Assembly (NCBI RefSeq): GCF_023016285.1
Contig: NZ_CP095413.1
Span: forward strand, 5,625,804-5,689,803
Length of the DNA: 64,000 nt
Reading direction: 5' to 3'
Origin: Muricauda sp. SCSIO 64092
GTDB taxonomy: Bacteria; Bacteroidota; Bacteroidia; Flavobacteriales; Flavobacteriaceae
Positions 36,133-45,430 of the stretch are shown here, piece after piece. The notes under the pieces are model-generated. The model searched no databases, was not told the DNA's origin, and saw nothing but the letters and a program-made list of their open reading frames with translations. Each line of letters begins with the position of its first letter. Positions within the stretch are counted from its first letter, which is position 1. The position numbers were made by a program, and so were the translations under genes.

Positions 36133-37710
36133 TTAAATTAAAGGTAGCTTTATGAAGAAAGTACTTCCCTTCCCTTTTTCACTCTCCACATAAATCTCAC
36201 CTTGGTGATCATCTACTATTTTTTTCACGTAGGCCAATCCTAAACCGTGGCCTTTTACATTATGTATATTCCCGGTATGTTCCCGGTAAAACTTTTCAAA
36301 AATTCTTTTTTGGACCGCTTTGCTCATCCCTGCCCCCTGATCTTGTACTCTGATGACCACGAAATTTTTTGCAATCTCCGTAAATACATCAATTTTGGGG
36401 GATTCAGGGGAATACTTGATGGCATTATCCAAAATATTTACAATGACATTGGTAAAATGCACATCATTGGCCAAAACATCCGAACGTTCCGCATCCAGAT
36501 GTGTATGGATGTAACCTCCCCTATCCTGGACTATCAATTCTACATGGGCCATGGCATCGGTAATAATGTCATGGACATCTACGCGATCCTTATTGATATC
36601 CAACTGATTCTTTTCCAACTTTGAAATACGCAGTACATTTTCCACTTGTGCATGCATCCGTTTGTTCTCATCCCGTATCATTCCCAAATAACGCGTCAAC
36701 TTGTCCGCATCTCCCATGGATTTTGGATTTCGTATGGCCTCTACTGCCAGGTTGATCGTAGCAATCGGCGTTTTGAACTCATGGGTCATATTGTTAATGA
36801 AGTCCGATTTAATTTCCGAGATCTGCTTCTGCTGTATCAATTGATAAATTGCACTGGAATACGCCACCACAATGACCAAAGTGAACAATAGGGATAAAAT
36901 GGCCATGGTCATTATACTGCTGAGCAGGAATTTTTTCTTTTGGGGAAAACTCAATAGTAATGAAAAGTTGGTCTGGCCCTCGCTGTCCCTAAAAATTAGG
37001 GTCCTATAAATTGTACCCTTATCAAATTTGAACTTTTTGGACCTTACCTTTGTGGGGAAACCACGACTATAAATTCCATATTCATAATCGATGGCGATGC
37101 CCCTATTTTCAAGCTCCCGATTCAGCAAAAGTTCCAACTCCTGTCTGGATACCCGCTCATGAATGGGCACCGTTTTGGCCATTTCACTAAAAACATCCTC
37201 ATAGACAGCTTTGTCAATTGCCGAAAGCCCACCTATTTTTTCCACCCTTTGAATGGGTGTCAACGCATAACGTTTCCCATCCAACCCATAATCTTCCTTA
37301 TAAATGGCAGATGTACGTCTACTGGTAAAATTCTTTATCGTTGTTGAATCATCTAAAGCGTTGTCAAAGAACATGGACGAAATATCATAGCTTTCTTCCA
37401 ATATACCATGGGAATAAAACTTGATTTCGTCAGAATTCAAATCCCGATCAACGAAGAATATGTTTCGTAAATGAGCTGATTTAGGCTGTTCAACACTGTC
37501 TACCAATTCTGCCACGCGGTCCACGTAGTCCTTGCGTTCCCTACTTTCAACCCTATCGGCCACCTCTCCCAAAACATCTTCGACCGTATTTGAAAACTGC
37601 TCCCGCTTGTCGTCTACCGATTTTTGAATCCAATAAACCTGTACTGAAATAATACCGACGAGTGAGAGACTCATCAAAATGACCAGAAGAACGAATCGTC
37701 TCTTGTTCAT
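36133..37710 (-). CDS. rprX: Sensor histidine kinase, RprX type
   Basis: 525 residues. Membrane helix 1 at about 6-28, a large extracytoplasmic sensor region (about 30-265) and membrane helix 2 (about 268-292), then a HisKA domain with H310 (NNMTHEFKTP). The ATPase domain has the N-box NILDNAIKYS, DQGAGM, FEKFYR and GHGLGLAYV. It autophosphorylates and passes the phosphate to the neighbouring regulator. The signal is unknown; the sensor region shows no named domain. A 70-base gap with no clear exact promoter box separates it from coaE. Confidence 0.92.
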   Translation of the reverse strand: MNKRRFVLLVILMSLSLVGIISVQVYWIQKSVDDKREQFSNTVEDVLGEVADRVESRERKDYVDRVAELVDSVEQPKSAHLRNIFFVDRDLNSDEIKFYSHGILEESYDISSMFFDNALDDSTTIKNFTSRRTSAIYKEDYGLDGKRYALTPIQRVEKIGGLSAIDKAVYEDVFSEMAKTVPIHERVSRQELELLLNRELENRGIAIDYEYGIYSRGFPTKVRSKKFKFDKGTIYRTLIFRDSEGQTNFSLLLSFPQKKKFLLSSIMTMAILSLLFTLVIVVAYSSAIYQLIQQKQISEIKSDFINNMTHEFKTPIATINLAVEAIRNPKSMGDADKLTRYLGMIRDENKRMHAQVENVLRISKLEKNQLDINKDRVDVHDIITDAMAHVELIVQDRGGYIHTHLDAERSDVLANDVHFTNVIVNILDNAIKYSPESPKIDVFTEIAKNFVVIRVQDQGAGMSKAVQKRIFEKFYREHTGNIHNVKGHGLGLAYVKKIVDDHQGEIYVESEKGKGSTFFIKLPLI

Positions 37711-37780
37711 TTACTCAAAATTAAAAATTTAACATTCAGCGCCTTGGGCGTTTAACCTATCATTAACAAAAATGTTAAAG

Positions 37781-38374
37781 TCATGATTTTTTTAAAGCTT
37801 TTGTCAAAATTGTTTTGTGGAGCTTTCCAACGTCCTTTTTGGTTTGCTCCAAATCAATATTTTCAATCATATGGTCCGCCAATGGAATCTTGCTTTCATC
37901 TGACAATTGATTTCCCAATCGCGCCTTAATTTGTGCTTCCGACATGGCATCCCTATCCATAACCCTTTGAATTCTAACCTTTTCCGGAGCGGTTACCAGG
38001 ATAACCAAGTCGTAGTTCTTCTGCGCTTTGTTCTCAAAAATCAAAGCCGTTTCCTGAATCACATAGGGAAAATCCCTGCTCTGGACCCAACTTAAAAAAT
38101 GCTTTCGTACTGCTGGATGGACCACGGCATTTAACTGTTTTAGCTTTTCCTTCTCATTAAATACAATTTTGGAAATGAACGCTTTGTTTAACTTTTTCCC
38201 ATGATAGGCCCCAGGGCCAAATAGCTGGACGATGTCTTTCCTAACCTCTTCTGAATCAACCATTAACAACTTTGCCTCTTCGTCGGAATCATAGACGGGA
38301 ACCCCTAATTCCCTGAAAAATGCGGCAACGGTACTCTTGCCGCTCCCCATACCACCGGTCAACCCTACTATCAT
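37781..38374 (-). CDS. coaE: Dephospho-CoA kinase
   Basis: 197 residues, normal length. The P-loop GGMGSGKST (7-15) and the start MIVGLTGG are typical, followed by the substrate region VYDSDEEAK and LVILVTAPEKVRIQRVMDRD. It makes CoA from dephospho-CoA, the last step of CoA synthesis. It overlaps the YbbR gene by four bases. The other CoA enzyme in the window, coaBC (43881-45089), is on the same strand but in a separate unit. Confidence 0.96.
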   Translation of the reverse strand: MIVGLTGGMGSGKSTVAAFFRELGVPVYDSDEEAKLLMVDSEEVRKDIVQLFGPGAYHGKKLNKAFISKIVFNEKEKLKQLNAVVHPAVRKHFLSWVQSRDFPYVIQETALIFENKAQKNYDLVILVTAPEKVRIQRVMDRDAMSEAQIKARLGNQLSDESKIPLADHMIENIDLEQTKKDVGKLHKTILTKALKKS

Positions 38375-39327
38375 ATCTTTTCTAAAACAAACTCTACCCT
38401 ATTTTGCAATAATCGTACTGAAAATACATCGTCGGGCTTCTTTTCCAATTCAATGAAAAGGTATTTTTTATCTACAAGGGCATCATAGTCCACGAAAACT
38501 TCAAAATCCGTCGTCTTCAGGTCTTTCAACTGTTCAATCCCTGCTTTACATACGATGGTAATATGATCGGGAAACGTCCTTAAACGAAAACCTTCCGGAA
38601 CATGGCGTGTTTTTATCCCAATAACAAACTCCTTTTCCGAAAACCGTACTACTTCCCCTGAAACCGTTACCTTTTTTGTATCAATTACAATATTGCCCAG
38701 GGAATCCAGGGATTCCAAAGCCAGTTCCCTTGAAAAATTGGTCGAAACCTCATTTAGCTCAAAAGGGACCGTGGAAATTTCCCTGACCTTGCTGATGTGC
38801 TTCTTGGGGCCCCTGATCCTAATGCTGTCCGGGCTTACTTTAAGCGGCCCTTTTAGCAAATGGTTCTGGGCCAATCGCAGGTTTATCTTGGGCAAAACCG
38901 GAACGTGCTTGAAATCCACCCGATAAAGGTCCGTATAGAAAATGGGGGCATCCAGTTCCATCAAGGAAACACTATTGGGCAGTTGCCGTTCCATCTGATT
39001 CTTAACGGTATTTGCGGTCAAGAAGTATTCCCCTTCCTGCTCAAGAACCCCGCCCAAATCCAAGACTATCGATTTGGGACTTAGGGAATACCCCAAAAAT
39101 TGAAAACCACTGGCTTTTATCTTGGCGGTCAACAGCCTATTGGAATTGCGGTTCAAGAGCAAACTATCCGGAATGTTTTGGTGTACAATCCTAAAGTTGG
39201 CCCTGGATTCATAGACTTCCGATAGTTTACTAATGGCCCATGCCAAAAAAGAACAAAGCAGAAACAGCAGGAAAACCTTTAGTTTCCTTTGGTTCAATTT
39301 GCCAAAAGTGCTTTTTATACTGCTCAC
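38371..39327 (-). CDS. YbbR-like domain protein, membrane-anchored
   Basis: 318 residues: one N-terminal membrane helix (about 17-36, LKVFLLFLLCSFLAWAISKL), then an extracytoplasmic part with repeated strand modules of YbbR/CdaR type (VKHVPVLPKINL, IRIRGPKKHISKVREI, VTVSGEVVRFSEKEF). In Firmicutes, YbbR (CdaR) regulates the diadenylate cyclase CdaA; no cyclase gene is adjacent here, so that role is not shown. It overlaps both neighbours by four bases, in the order glycosyltransferase-YbbR-coaE. Confidence 0.85.
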   Translation of the reverse strand: MSSIKSTFGKLNQRKLKVFLLFLLCSFLAWAISKLSEVYESRANFRIVHQNIPDSLLLNRNSNRLLTAKIKASGFQFLGYSLSPKSIVLDLGGVLEQEGEYFLTANTVKNQMERQLPNSVSLMELDAPIFYTDLYRVDFKHVPVLPKINLRLAQNHLLKGPLKVSPDSIRIRGPKKHISKVREISTVPFELNEVSTNFSRELALESLDSLGNIVIDTKKVTVSGEVVRFSEKEFVIGIKTRHVPEGFRLRTFPDHITIVCKAGIEQLKDLKTTDFEVFVDYDALVDKKYLFIELEKKPDDVFSVRLLQNRVEFVLEKI

Positions 39328-40334
39328 CCTTTTTTAAAAAACAAGTTAGGAAATACCTTTTCAGGTTCTTTAGGACTAAAATTAAGTAAGATGGTTGATT
39401 TAAGAAAACCCAGGCCGTAACCAAAAAACTGAACAACAACGGCCACAATGGACAAAAGGGCTACGACCAAACTCCTGTTCCTGAATAGGGAGTCTATAAA
39501 AATAAGCAGGAAATACAGTCCAAAAAGCACGCTAAAATGCCACCATCCCAAAATCATCAATACTATGGAAGTGAATAGTAGGACCATAAAACACGTAGGA
39601 AACCAATAGGTAAGTTTTGCCGTTTCTGGATGCCATTGGTTTAAAATGGCCCTTACCATGCCAAATTTTTTGACCTGAGTGTGAAACCTGCCCCAATCTA
39701 TCCTTCGTTTATGATAGACAAAGGCATTAGGGAAAAATCGGGTCCTATATCCGGCTTTCCAAATACGAAAAGTCAAATCCGGGTCTTCTCCTGGATGAAT
39801 GCTACCAAACCCCTTGGTTTTTTTGAACAACTCTTGGGAAATACCCATATTAAAGCTTCTGGGCTGGAATTTCCCAAGTGTCTTTTTTCTGCCGCGAATA
39901 CCCCCTGTGGTCCAAAGCGATGTCATTGCGTAATTGATTGCCTTCTGAACTTTACTGAAGGAATGGTGGGCCGCATCGGCTCCCCCAAAACAATGGACAA
40001 AATCCTGTCCAAGCTCCCGATCCACTTCATCCAAATACTGTGGGGGAAGGATACAGTCCGAATCCAGGACAATAAAATAGTTGCCCCTGGCTTTTTTCAT
40101 TCCATAATTTCTGGAATCCCCAGGACCTGTATTTTCCTTTTTATAGTATGAAATTTGTAGCCCATCACTAAAATTGTCCAATACCTTTTCCGAGGTTTTT
40201 GTGGAGCCATCTTCTACAATGACCACTTCAAAATCCCCCTTATAATCCATTTGGACCATACTTTCCAGTAGTTCTTGGATTTCATCCGGTCGGTTATAAA
40301 CGGGGATGATAAAGGAAAAGTGCAATCGATCCAT
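39324..40334 (-). CDS. Family 2 glycosyltransferase with C-terminal membrane helices
   Basis: The ATG at 40334 (MDRLHFSFIIPVYNRP) is chosen over 40361 because the upstream segment overlaps the fabI terminator hairpin; 336 residues. The GT-A fold is clear: FIIPVYNR near the start, VVIVEDGST, and a DxD-like motif in FIVLDSDCILPP. Hydrophobic helices at about 225-315 anchor it in the inner membrane. It is likely to make a glycolipid or polysaccharide precursor; donor and acceptor sugars are unknown. First gene of a unit with the YbbR and coaE genes. Confidence 0.9.
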   Translation of the reverse strand: MDRLHFSFIIPVYNRPDEIQELLESMVQMDYKGDFEVVIVEDGSTKTSEKVLDNFSDGLQISYYKKENTGPGDSRNYGMKKARGNYFIVLDSDCILPPQYLDEVDRELGQDFVHCFGGADAAHHSFSKVQKAINYAMTSLWTTGGIRGRKKTLGKFQPRSFNMGISQELFKKTKGFGSIHPGEDPDLTFRIWKAGYRTRFFPNAFVYHKRRIDWGRFHTQVKKFGMVRAILNQWHPETAKLTYWFPTCFMVLLFTSIVLMILGWWHFSVLFGLYFLLIFIDSLFRNRSLVVALLSIVAVVVQFFGYGLGFLKSTILLNFSPKEPEKVFPNLFFKKG

Positions 40335-40346
40335 AGGTAAACATAC

Positions 40347-40374
40347 AAAAGCCATCCTCAATGGGATGGCTTTT
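40347..40374 (-). terminator. Terminator of fabI
   Basis: An 11-bp stem (AAAAGCCATCC / GGATGGCTTTT) with a 6-base loop, read on the minus strand with T at the end. It lies 17 bases after the fabI stop and directly before the glycosyltransferase start. Confidence 0.8.
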
Positions 40375-40391
40375 TAGGAAGACTTCATGTA

Positions 40392-41204
40392 TTATTCGCT
40401 AAAAACATCGATCACTTCCTGGCTGACCCCAGTATTGGAGAAACCACCATCATGGAAGAGATTTTGCATAGTGACCTTTTTGGTCAGATCCGAGAACAAG
40501 CTCACCGTGTAATTTGCACAATCATCGGCTGTAGCATTTCCCAAAGGCGACATTTTTTCCGCATACGCAATAAAACCATCAAAACCTTTTACCCCTTGCC
40601 CCGCCGTAGTGGGCGTTGGTGATTGGGAAATGGTGTTCACCCTTACGTTCTTTTCCTTGCCAAAAAAGTACCCAAAACTGCGGGCAACGGATTCCAAATA
40701 GGCCTTATTATCGGCCATATCGTTATAATCCGGGAATGTACGCTGTGCTGCCATATAAGTTAAGGCCACGATGCTTCCCCATTCGTTCATGGCATCGGCT
40801 TTGTACAAGGTCTGCATCACTTTATGGAACGAAAGTGCGGAAACATCCCATCCCTTAGTGGTAAAATCATATTTTTCATCCGTATAATGACGGCCTTTTC
40901 GAACGTTTACGGACATCCCTATGGAATGCAGGACAAAGTCAAGTTTTCCTCCCAACAGTTCCATGGATTTGGAAACTAAATTTTGTAAATCTTCTTCATT
41001 GGTCGCATCTGCGGGGATAATTTCTGAAGCTGTTTTTTTCGCCAGGACCTTTATTTGACCCATACGCATGGCGATAGGTGCATTCGTCAACACAAATTCC
41101 CCACCTTCCTCATGCACGCGTTCAGCGGTTTTCCAGGCAATGGAGTTTTCATCCAAAGCCCCAAAAATAATTCCCTTTTTTCCTTTCAATAAGTTATGCC
41201 CCAT
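40392..41204 (-). CDS. fabI: Enoyl-[acyl-carrier-protein] reductase (NADH)
   Basis: 270 residues. This SDR-fold enzyme carries out the last step of fatty-acid elongation. The FabI-specific catalytic pattern Y-x6-K is present (Y160, K167, in PDYNDMADNKAY), with the preceding Y150 and the glycine-rich cofactor site at about 11-20. It is the FabI type, the class targeted by triclosan; whether this enzyme is sensitive is not readable. A -7 box precedes it and a terminator follows, so it is transcribed alone. Confidence 0.96.
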   Translation of the reverse strand: MGHNLLKGKKGIIFGALDENSIAWKTAERVHEEGGEFVLTNAPIAMRMGQIKVLAKKTASEIIPADATNEEDLQNLVSKSMELLGGKLDFVLHSIGMSVNVRKGRHYTDEKYDFTTKGWDVSALSFHKVMQTLYKADAMNEWGSIVALTYMAAQRTFPDYNDMADNKAYLESVARSFGYFFGKEKNVRVNTISQSPTPTTAGQGVKGFDGFIAYAEKMSPLGNATADDCANYTVSLFSDLTKKVTMQNLFHDGGFSNTGVSQEVIDVFSE

Positions 41205-41225
41205 TGTTTGTCGGTTTTAGTGCTG

Positions 41226-41233
41226 CAAAGATA
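41226..41233 (-). promoter_or_regulatory. -7 promoter box of fabI
   Basis: Minus-strand TATCTTTG, an exact TAnnTTTG box 21 bases before the ATG. A TTTG seven bases upstream is too close to be a -33 element; the recN box has a very similar arrangement. Confidence 0.45.
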
Positions 41234-41285
41234 TGGATTTCAAAAGTTGTTAAAAGTCTTTGATGGGGTGTCCGCCCTTCCAATC

Positions 41286-42944
41286 CTAATTCTCAAATAG
41301 CAACTGCTTGGCATGGGAAACCGCTGAGTCCGAAAACGACTTCCCTCCTAACATTTCAGCCAATTCCTGAACGCGTTCATCCCCAATCAATCGTTTCATT
41401 TTTGTTGAAGTGGTATTTCCGATTTCCTCTTTGTACACTTTGAACTGATGCTCCCCTTTGGAGGCAACCTGCGGCAAATGCGTAATAGAGAACATTTGCA
41501 TGTTATGTGCCATCCCTTTCATGATTTCCCCCATCTTATTTGAGATTTCCCCGGAAACCCCGGTATCGATTTCATCAAAAATAAGGGTAGGCAATTTTTC
41601 ATAGGAGGCCAATATGGATTTGATGGCCAACATAATTCGTGAAAGCTCCCCGCCCGAGGCTACTTTTTTTAGCTCTCCATATTGGGAGCCTTTGTTCGCA
41701 GAGAATTGAAACCGCAAACCATCCATTCCATTTCGTTTGAAGTCTTCCAAGGGAAATAGTTCAATTTTGAATGAAGCCGCTTGCATCCCCAGGGAGGAAA
41801 TACGTTCCGTCAACTTCTTCCCCAGCATTGGAATGGCCTTTTGCCTGCGCTGTCTAATGGCCGTCCCAACTTCTTGAAGGTCTTTTTTATGTTGGGTCAC
41901 CTCCAACTCCTTTTGTTGGATGGTGTCATCAATATTCAACGAGGTCCCCACCTTTTGCGTTAGATCCTCCTTAATGGCCAATAATTCATCCACTTCATTT
42001 ACTTGATGTTTTTTAAACAGGTCATGAAGCAATTGTAATTCTCCATTTACCTTCTCCAAACGTTCTGGATTTGGCTCTATGGCTTCCGAGAGGTTCTCAA
42101 GTTCATTTCCCAAATCCGCAAGCTCAATGGCAATGGACTGCACCCTATCATTGAGGTTTCCGTACTTTTTTCCAAATTCACTGAGCCTCTGGGTCAATTG
42201 TTTAAGCTGTGTCATGGAACTTAGTATGCCCATTTGTTCTTCATTCAATAATTGATGGGAATTGGACAGGAGTTCCATTAAACTCTCCACATTGTTCAAG
42301 GCTTCGTATTCGGCCTCCAATTCTTCCACAACACCCTGGTTCAATGTGGCATTTTCCAGTTCCTGCAATAAAAAGGAATTGTAATCCAAATCCTTTTCAG
42401 CTTCGTTTTTATGGGCAATTAGGCGTTCCAGTTCATTGGACGCCAAATGGTATTCATGCAACCTGGCACCGTAATTATCCAATAGGTCCGTATTGCCCGC
42501 CAAGGCATCAATTACCCGAAATTGAAAGGCATTATCCGTAAGCTGTAGGGTTTGGTGTTGGGAATGGATGTCCACCAACAGCCTTCCCAGAGTGGATAGG
42601 ACGTCCAAAGTAACTGGCGTGTCATTCACAAAGGCCCTGGACTTTCCGCTGGGCAATATTTCCCTTCGCATAATGGTCTGCTGCCCATAATCCAGGTCAT
42701 TGTCCTTAAAATAACGTTTTAAGTTATAGTTGGAGATCGCAAATTCAGCTTCAATGACACATTTGGTGGAACCGTCCTTTAGGGAAGATAAATCGGCACG
42801 CTTTCCCAAAACCAAGGAAAGGGCACCCAAAAGGATGGACTTCCCTGCTCCGGTTTCACCGGTAATTGTGGTAAAACCGGCATCAAAGGATACATTAAGG
42901 TCATCAATAAGGGCAAAATTCTTTATGGAAAGCTGGACTAGCAC
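41286..42944 (-). CDS. recN: DNA repair protein RecN
   Basis: 552 residues, normal length for this SMC-like ATPase of double-strand-break repair. Walker A GETGAGKS (29-36) lies at the N-terminus, a long coiled coil spans about 160-370, and the C-terminus has the ABC signature VASGGELSRIMLA, Walker B LPTLIFDEID and the D-loop TGVSGEI. It is the last gene of the bamD-rpoZ-coaBC-DUF4835-recN row but also has its own promoter box in the 53-base gap before it. Confidence 0.96.
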   Translation of the reverse strand: MLVQLSIKNFALIDDLNVSFDAGFTTITGETGAGKSILLGALSLVLGKRADLSSLKDGSTKCVIEAEFAISNYNLKRYFKDNDLDYGQQTIMRREILPSGKSRAFVNDTPVTLDVLSTLGRLLVDIHSQHQTLQLTDNAFQFRVIDALAGNTDLLDNYGARLHEYHLASNELERLIAHKNEAEKDLDYNSFLLQELENATLNQGVVEELEAEYEALNNVESLMELLSNSHQLLNEEQMGILSSMTQLKQLTQRLSEFGKKYGNLNDRVQSIAIELADLGNELENLSEAIEPNPERLEKVNGELQLLHDLFKKHQVNEVDELLAIKEDLTQKVGTSLNIDDTIQQKELEVTQHKKDLQEVGTAIRQRRQKAIPMLGKKLTERISSLGMQAASFKIELFPLEDFKRNGMDGLRFQFSANKGSQYGELKKVASGGELSRIMLAIKSILASYEKLPTLIFDEIDTGVSGEISNKMGEIMKGMAHNMQMFSITHLPQVASKGEHQFKVYKEEIGNTTSTKMKRLIGDERVQELAEMLGGKSFSDSAVSHAKQLLFEN

Positions 42945-42963
42945 CTATCTTTATTTAGGCTAG

Positions 42964-42971
42964 CAAAGATA
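42964..42971 (-). promoter_or_regulatory. -7 promoter box of recN
   Basis: Minus-strand TATCTTTG, exact TAnnTTTG, 19 bases before the recN ATG, in the gap after the DUF4835 gene. Like the fabI box it has TTTTGA shortly upstream rather than at -33. Confidence 0.45.
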
Positions 42972-42997
42972 ACCATCAAAAGATATTGAACTCACGA

Positions 42998-43888
42998 TCA
43001 ATACGAGATTTCATTCCAAGTAGTGGAATAAAATGGGGCAACCTTATTTAAACTTTCTTTAAGCTTAACAATATCCACCTTGGGACCATCGGAAAATATG
43101 TTGCTGATCTCCTCTGCTTTGGCATCAAAAAAAGTCTGGATGAGAAAGGCATTGGGCCTGCGTTTTATCAAGGTTTCGAACAACCGGAGGCTTCCCGCAA
43201 TGACTTGTTTTCCCGTACTATTGTTATCGGCCAAGACATCCATGCCCTTACGGTGGTAATTGTACATCGCGATGCGGTACTCCTTAAAGGTGTTGGACAA
43301 TAAATTGTCCACCAATTCAAATCGGGTGCGTTCCCCGGTCTGTTGTGCCCACCCCCCAAAATTGGTGCCTTGTGCCTGAGTAACGATATTTTGTGCCAAA
43401 CGGTAGTACTCATCACCGCCCTGCAGGCTGTAGGTATCTGCATCCAGCCCCAAAATGATATAGACGTAATACGATATCACACCTATTAAATTGGAATCGA
43501 AGGAATTGGGATTGTACACCAATGGTTCAAACTCCTGATATATAAAATTAAGGGCATTGTCCTTATAATTGAATACTGAAGTTTCGTAAGATGTGTTATA
43601 AACGGGACGGGATGATTGAATTTGGATACTGGCCTCAAATCTATCCGATTCATATTCCGTGACCGTAATGAACATACGTGCACTTACGCGCTCATTTTCC
43701 CCATAGACCCGATTTGTCCATTTGTTTTTGTTGACAAAATCATTCAACGAACGCTCCAAGGTCTTAAAAATCTGCTGGTTCGTTTGGTTGACCTGATCGG
43801 AATTCACGGTAACCTCACAATCCAGTTCTTGGCCCTGGACCACCATTGGGCCCATAAAGAGAATAGCGATGATAAAAAACTTATGCAT
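42998..43888 (-). CDS. DUF4835 family secreted protein
   Basis: 296 residues with a cleavable signal peptide (MHKFFIIAILFMGPMVVQGQ). The mature part is typical of DUF4835 (CEVTVNSDQVNQTNQQIFKTLE at the start, then FNFIYQEFEPLVYNP-like and LGLDADTYSLQGG segments). Members are found next to coaBC and recN in many Bacteroidota, as here; the role is unknown, perhaps in envelope biogenesis given bamD in the same row. It overlaps coaBC by eight bases. Confidence 0.9.
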   Translation of the reverse strand: MHKFFIIAILFMGPMVVQGQELDCEVTVNSDQVNQTNQQIFKTLERSLNDFVNKNKWTNRVYGENERVSARMFITVTEYESDRFEASIQIQSSRPVYNTSYETSVFNYKDNALNFIYQEFEPLVYNPNSFDSNLIGVISYYVYIILGLDADTYSLQGGDEYYRLAQNIVTQAQGTNFGGWAQQTGERTRFELVDNLLSNTFKEYRIAMYNYHRKGMDVLADNNSTGKQVIAGSLRLFETLIKRRPNAFLIQTFFDAKAEEISNIFSDGPKVDIVKLKESLNKVAPFYSTTWNEISY

Positions 43889-45089
43889 GAATCCTTTGGA
43901 TGATTTCTTCCCAAATATCCGAAGCTACTTCGGACTTGTCTTTTACCTTAAACGTTTTTGAGACCGAATTCTTATCGAAGAAAGTGATTTTATTGGTCGT
44001 GACACCAAATCCGGCCCCTTGGTCATTTAGTGAATTTAGGACTATGGCATCCAAGTTTTTTCGAACCAACTTATCCTTGGCGTTCTGCAGTTCGTTTTGG
44101 GTTTCCAGGGCAAACCCAACAATAAATTGCTGTTTTTTGGTTTCTCCCATGGAGAGCAGGATGTCCTTGGTACGCTCCAAAGTCATGGTCATTCCCTGGG
44201 CTTCCTTCTTTTTTATTTTTTGATTGGAAACCTCTTTGGGCCTATAGTCCGCAACGGCAGCAGCGCTAATGGCAATATCCACTTCTGGGTAGTGTTTGTG
44301 TACTTCCTGGTACATTTCCTCTGCTGTGGTGACCCGTTTCAATTCCATGGCATCACCTTCTATGGCCAAGGTGGTTGGGCCCATGATCAAAACTACATCC
44401 CCACCTAAGGCCACTGCCCTTTTCGCCAATTCCAACCCCATGGTTCCCGTGGAACGATTCCCTAAAAAACGAACCGGATCAATGGGTTCATGGGTGGGCC
44501 CGGCGGTAATCAGTATCCTTTTTCCAAACAATGGCTGCCCTTCCTTTAGATGCGATTCCATAAAATGGACAATATGTTCGGGTTCTGCCATCCGCCCTTC
44601 CCCGCTCAATCCGCTGGCAAGTTCCCCGGATTCTGCAGGAATCATGATATTCCCAAAGGACTGCAACTTTTTAAAGGACGCCTTGGTAGATGAATGTTGG
44701 TACATATCCAAATCCATTGCCGGGGCAAAATAGACCGGACATTTTGCTGATAGGTAGGCTGCCAACAATAAATTATCGCAGGTACCATTGGCCATTTTGG
44801 AAAGGGTATTTGCCGTTGCCGGGGCAATTAACATGATATCTGCCCAAAGTCCCAATTCCACATGGTTGTTCCATGATAAACTTCCATCCTCCTGGTTGAT
44901 AAAATCCAATAAAACCGGATTTTTGGATAGGGTGGAAAGCGTTAATGGGGTAACAAAAGAGCTGGCACTTTGGGTCATCACAACTCTGACCTTGGCACCA
45001 GCTTTTATCAATAATCTTACTAAGAACGATGTCTTATACGCGGCAATCCCCCCGGTAATGCCCAAAAGGATGTTTTTTCCGCTTAGCAT
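43881..45089 (-). CDS. coaBC: Bifunctional phosphopantothenoylcysteine decarboxylase / phosphopantothenate-cysteine ligase
   Basis: 402 residues. The N-terminal flavin-dependent CoaC part has GGIAAYK, the NHVELG histidine region, APATANTLSKMANG, and the active cysteine in SAKCPVYFAPAMD. The C-terminal CoaB ligase part begins near residue 190 (ITAGPTHEPIDPVRF, NRSTGTMG) and holds AAVADYRP and the KKEAQ...LERTKDIL segment. It carries out two consecutive steps from phosphopantothenate to phosphopantetheine. It directly abuts the omega-subunit gene. Confidence 0.96.
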   Translation of the reverse strand: MLSGKNILLGITGGIAAYKTSFLVRLLIKAGAKVRVVMTQSASSFVTPLTLSTLSKNPVLLDFINQEDGSLSWNNHVELGLWADIMLIAPATANTLSKMANGTCDNLLLAAYLSAKCPVYFAPAMDLDMYQHSSTKASFKKLQSFGNIMIPAESGELASGLSGEGRMAEPEHIVHFMESHLKEGQPLFGKRILITAGPTHEPIDPVRFLGNRSTGTMGLELAKRAVALGGDVVLIMGPTTLAIEGDAMELKRVTTAEEMYQEVHKHYPEVDIAISAAAVADYRPKEVSNQKIKKKEAQGMTMTLERTKDILLSMGETKKQQFIVGFALETQNELQNAKDKLVRKNLDAIVLNSLNDQGAGFGVTTNKITFFDKNSVSKTFKVKDKSEVASDIWEEIIQRIHA

Positions 45090-45416
45090 CTATGCGTCCT
45101 TCTCCGTGTTTCTGTAATAAATCTTATCCTCCAACCACTCTTGTACTGCAAGTGCATGTGGTTTAGGAAGTTTTTCATAAAATTTGGAAACTTCAATTTG
45201 TTCCTTGTTTTCAAAAACTTCCTCCAAGCTGTCGCTATAGGTAGCAAACTCTTCCAATTTCTCCAACAATTCCTTTTTTATTTCGGAATTGATCTGAATG
45301 GCCCTCTTGGAGGCAATGGAAATGGCCTCATAGATATTGTCCGTTTTGCCATCAAACTCATTGCGGTTATGGGTAACGGTGGAAATTGGGGCCTTTGTGT
45401 TTTTTAAATCCTTCAT
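45090..45416 (-). CDS. rpoZ: RNA polymerase omega subunit-like protein
   Basis: 108 residues. The segment NIYEAISIASKRAIQINSEIKKELLEKLEEF matches the omega/RPB6 core helix, which clamps the beta-prime C-terminus. The Bacteroidota form is longer and more diverged than the Escherichia coli protein. Position between bamD and coaBC matches other flavobacteria (and resembles the gmk-rpoZ-coaBC order elsewhere), which strengthens the call. No stop-start gap separates it from coaBC. Confidence 0.82.
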   Translation of the reverse strand: MKDLKNTKAPISTVTHNRNEFDGKTDNIYEAISIASKRAIQINSEIKKELLEKLEEFATYSDSLEEVFENKEQIEVSKFYEKLPKPHALAVQEWLEDKIYYRNTEKDA

Positions 45417-45430
45417 ACGGTAAATGGAAT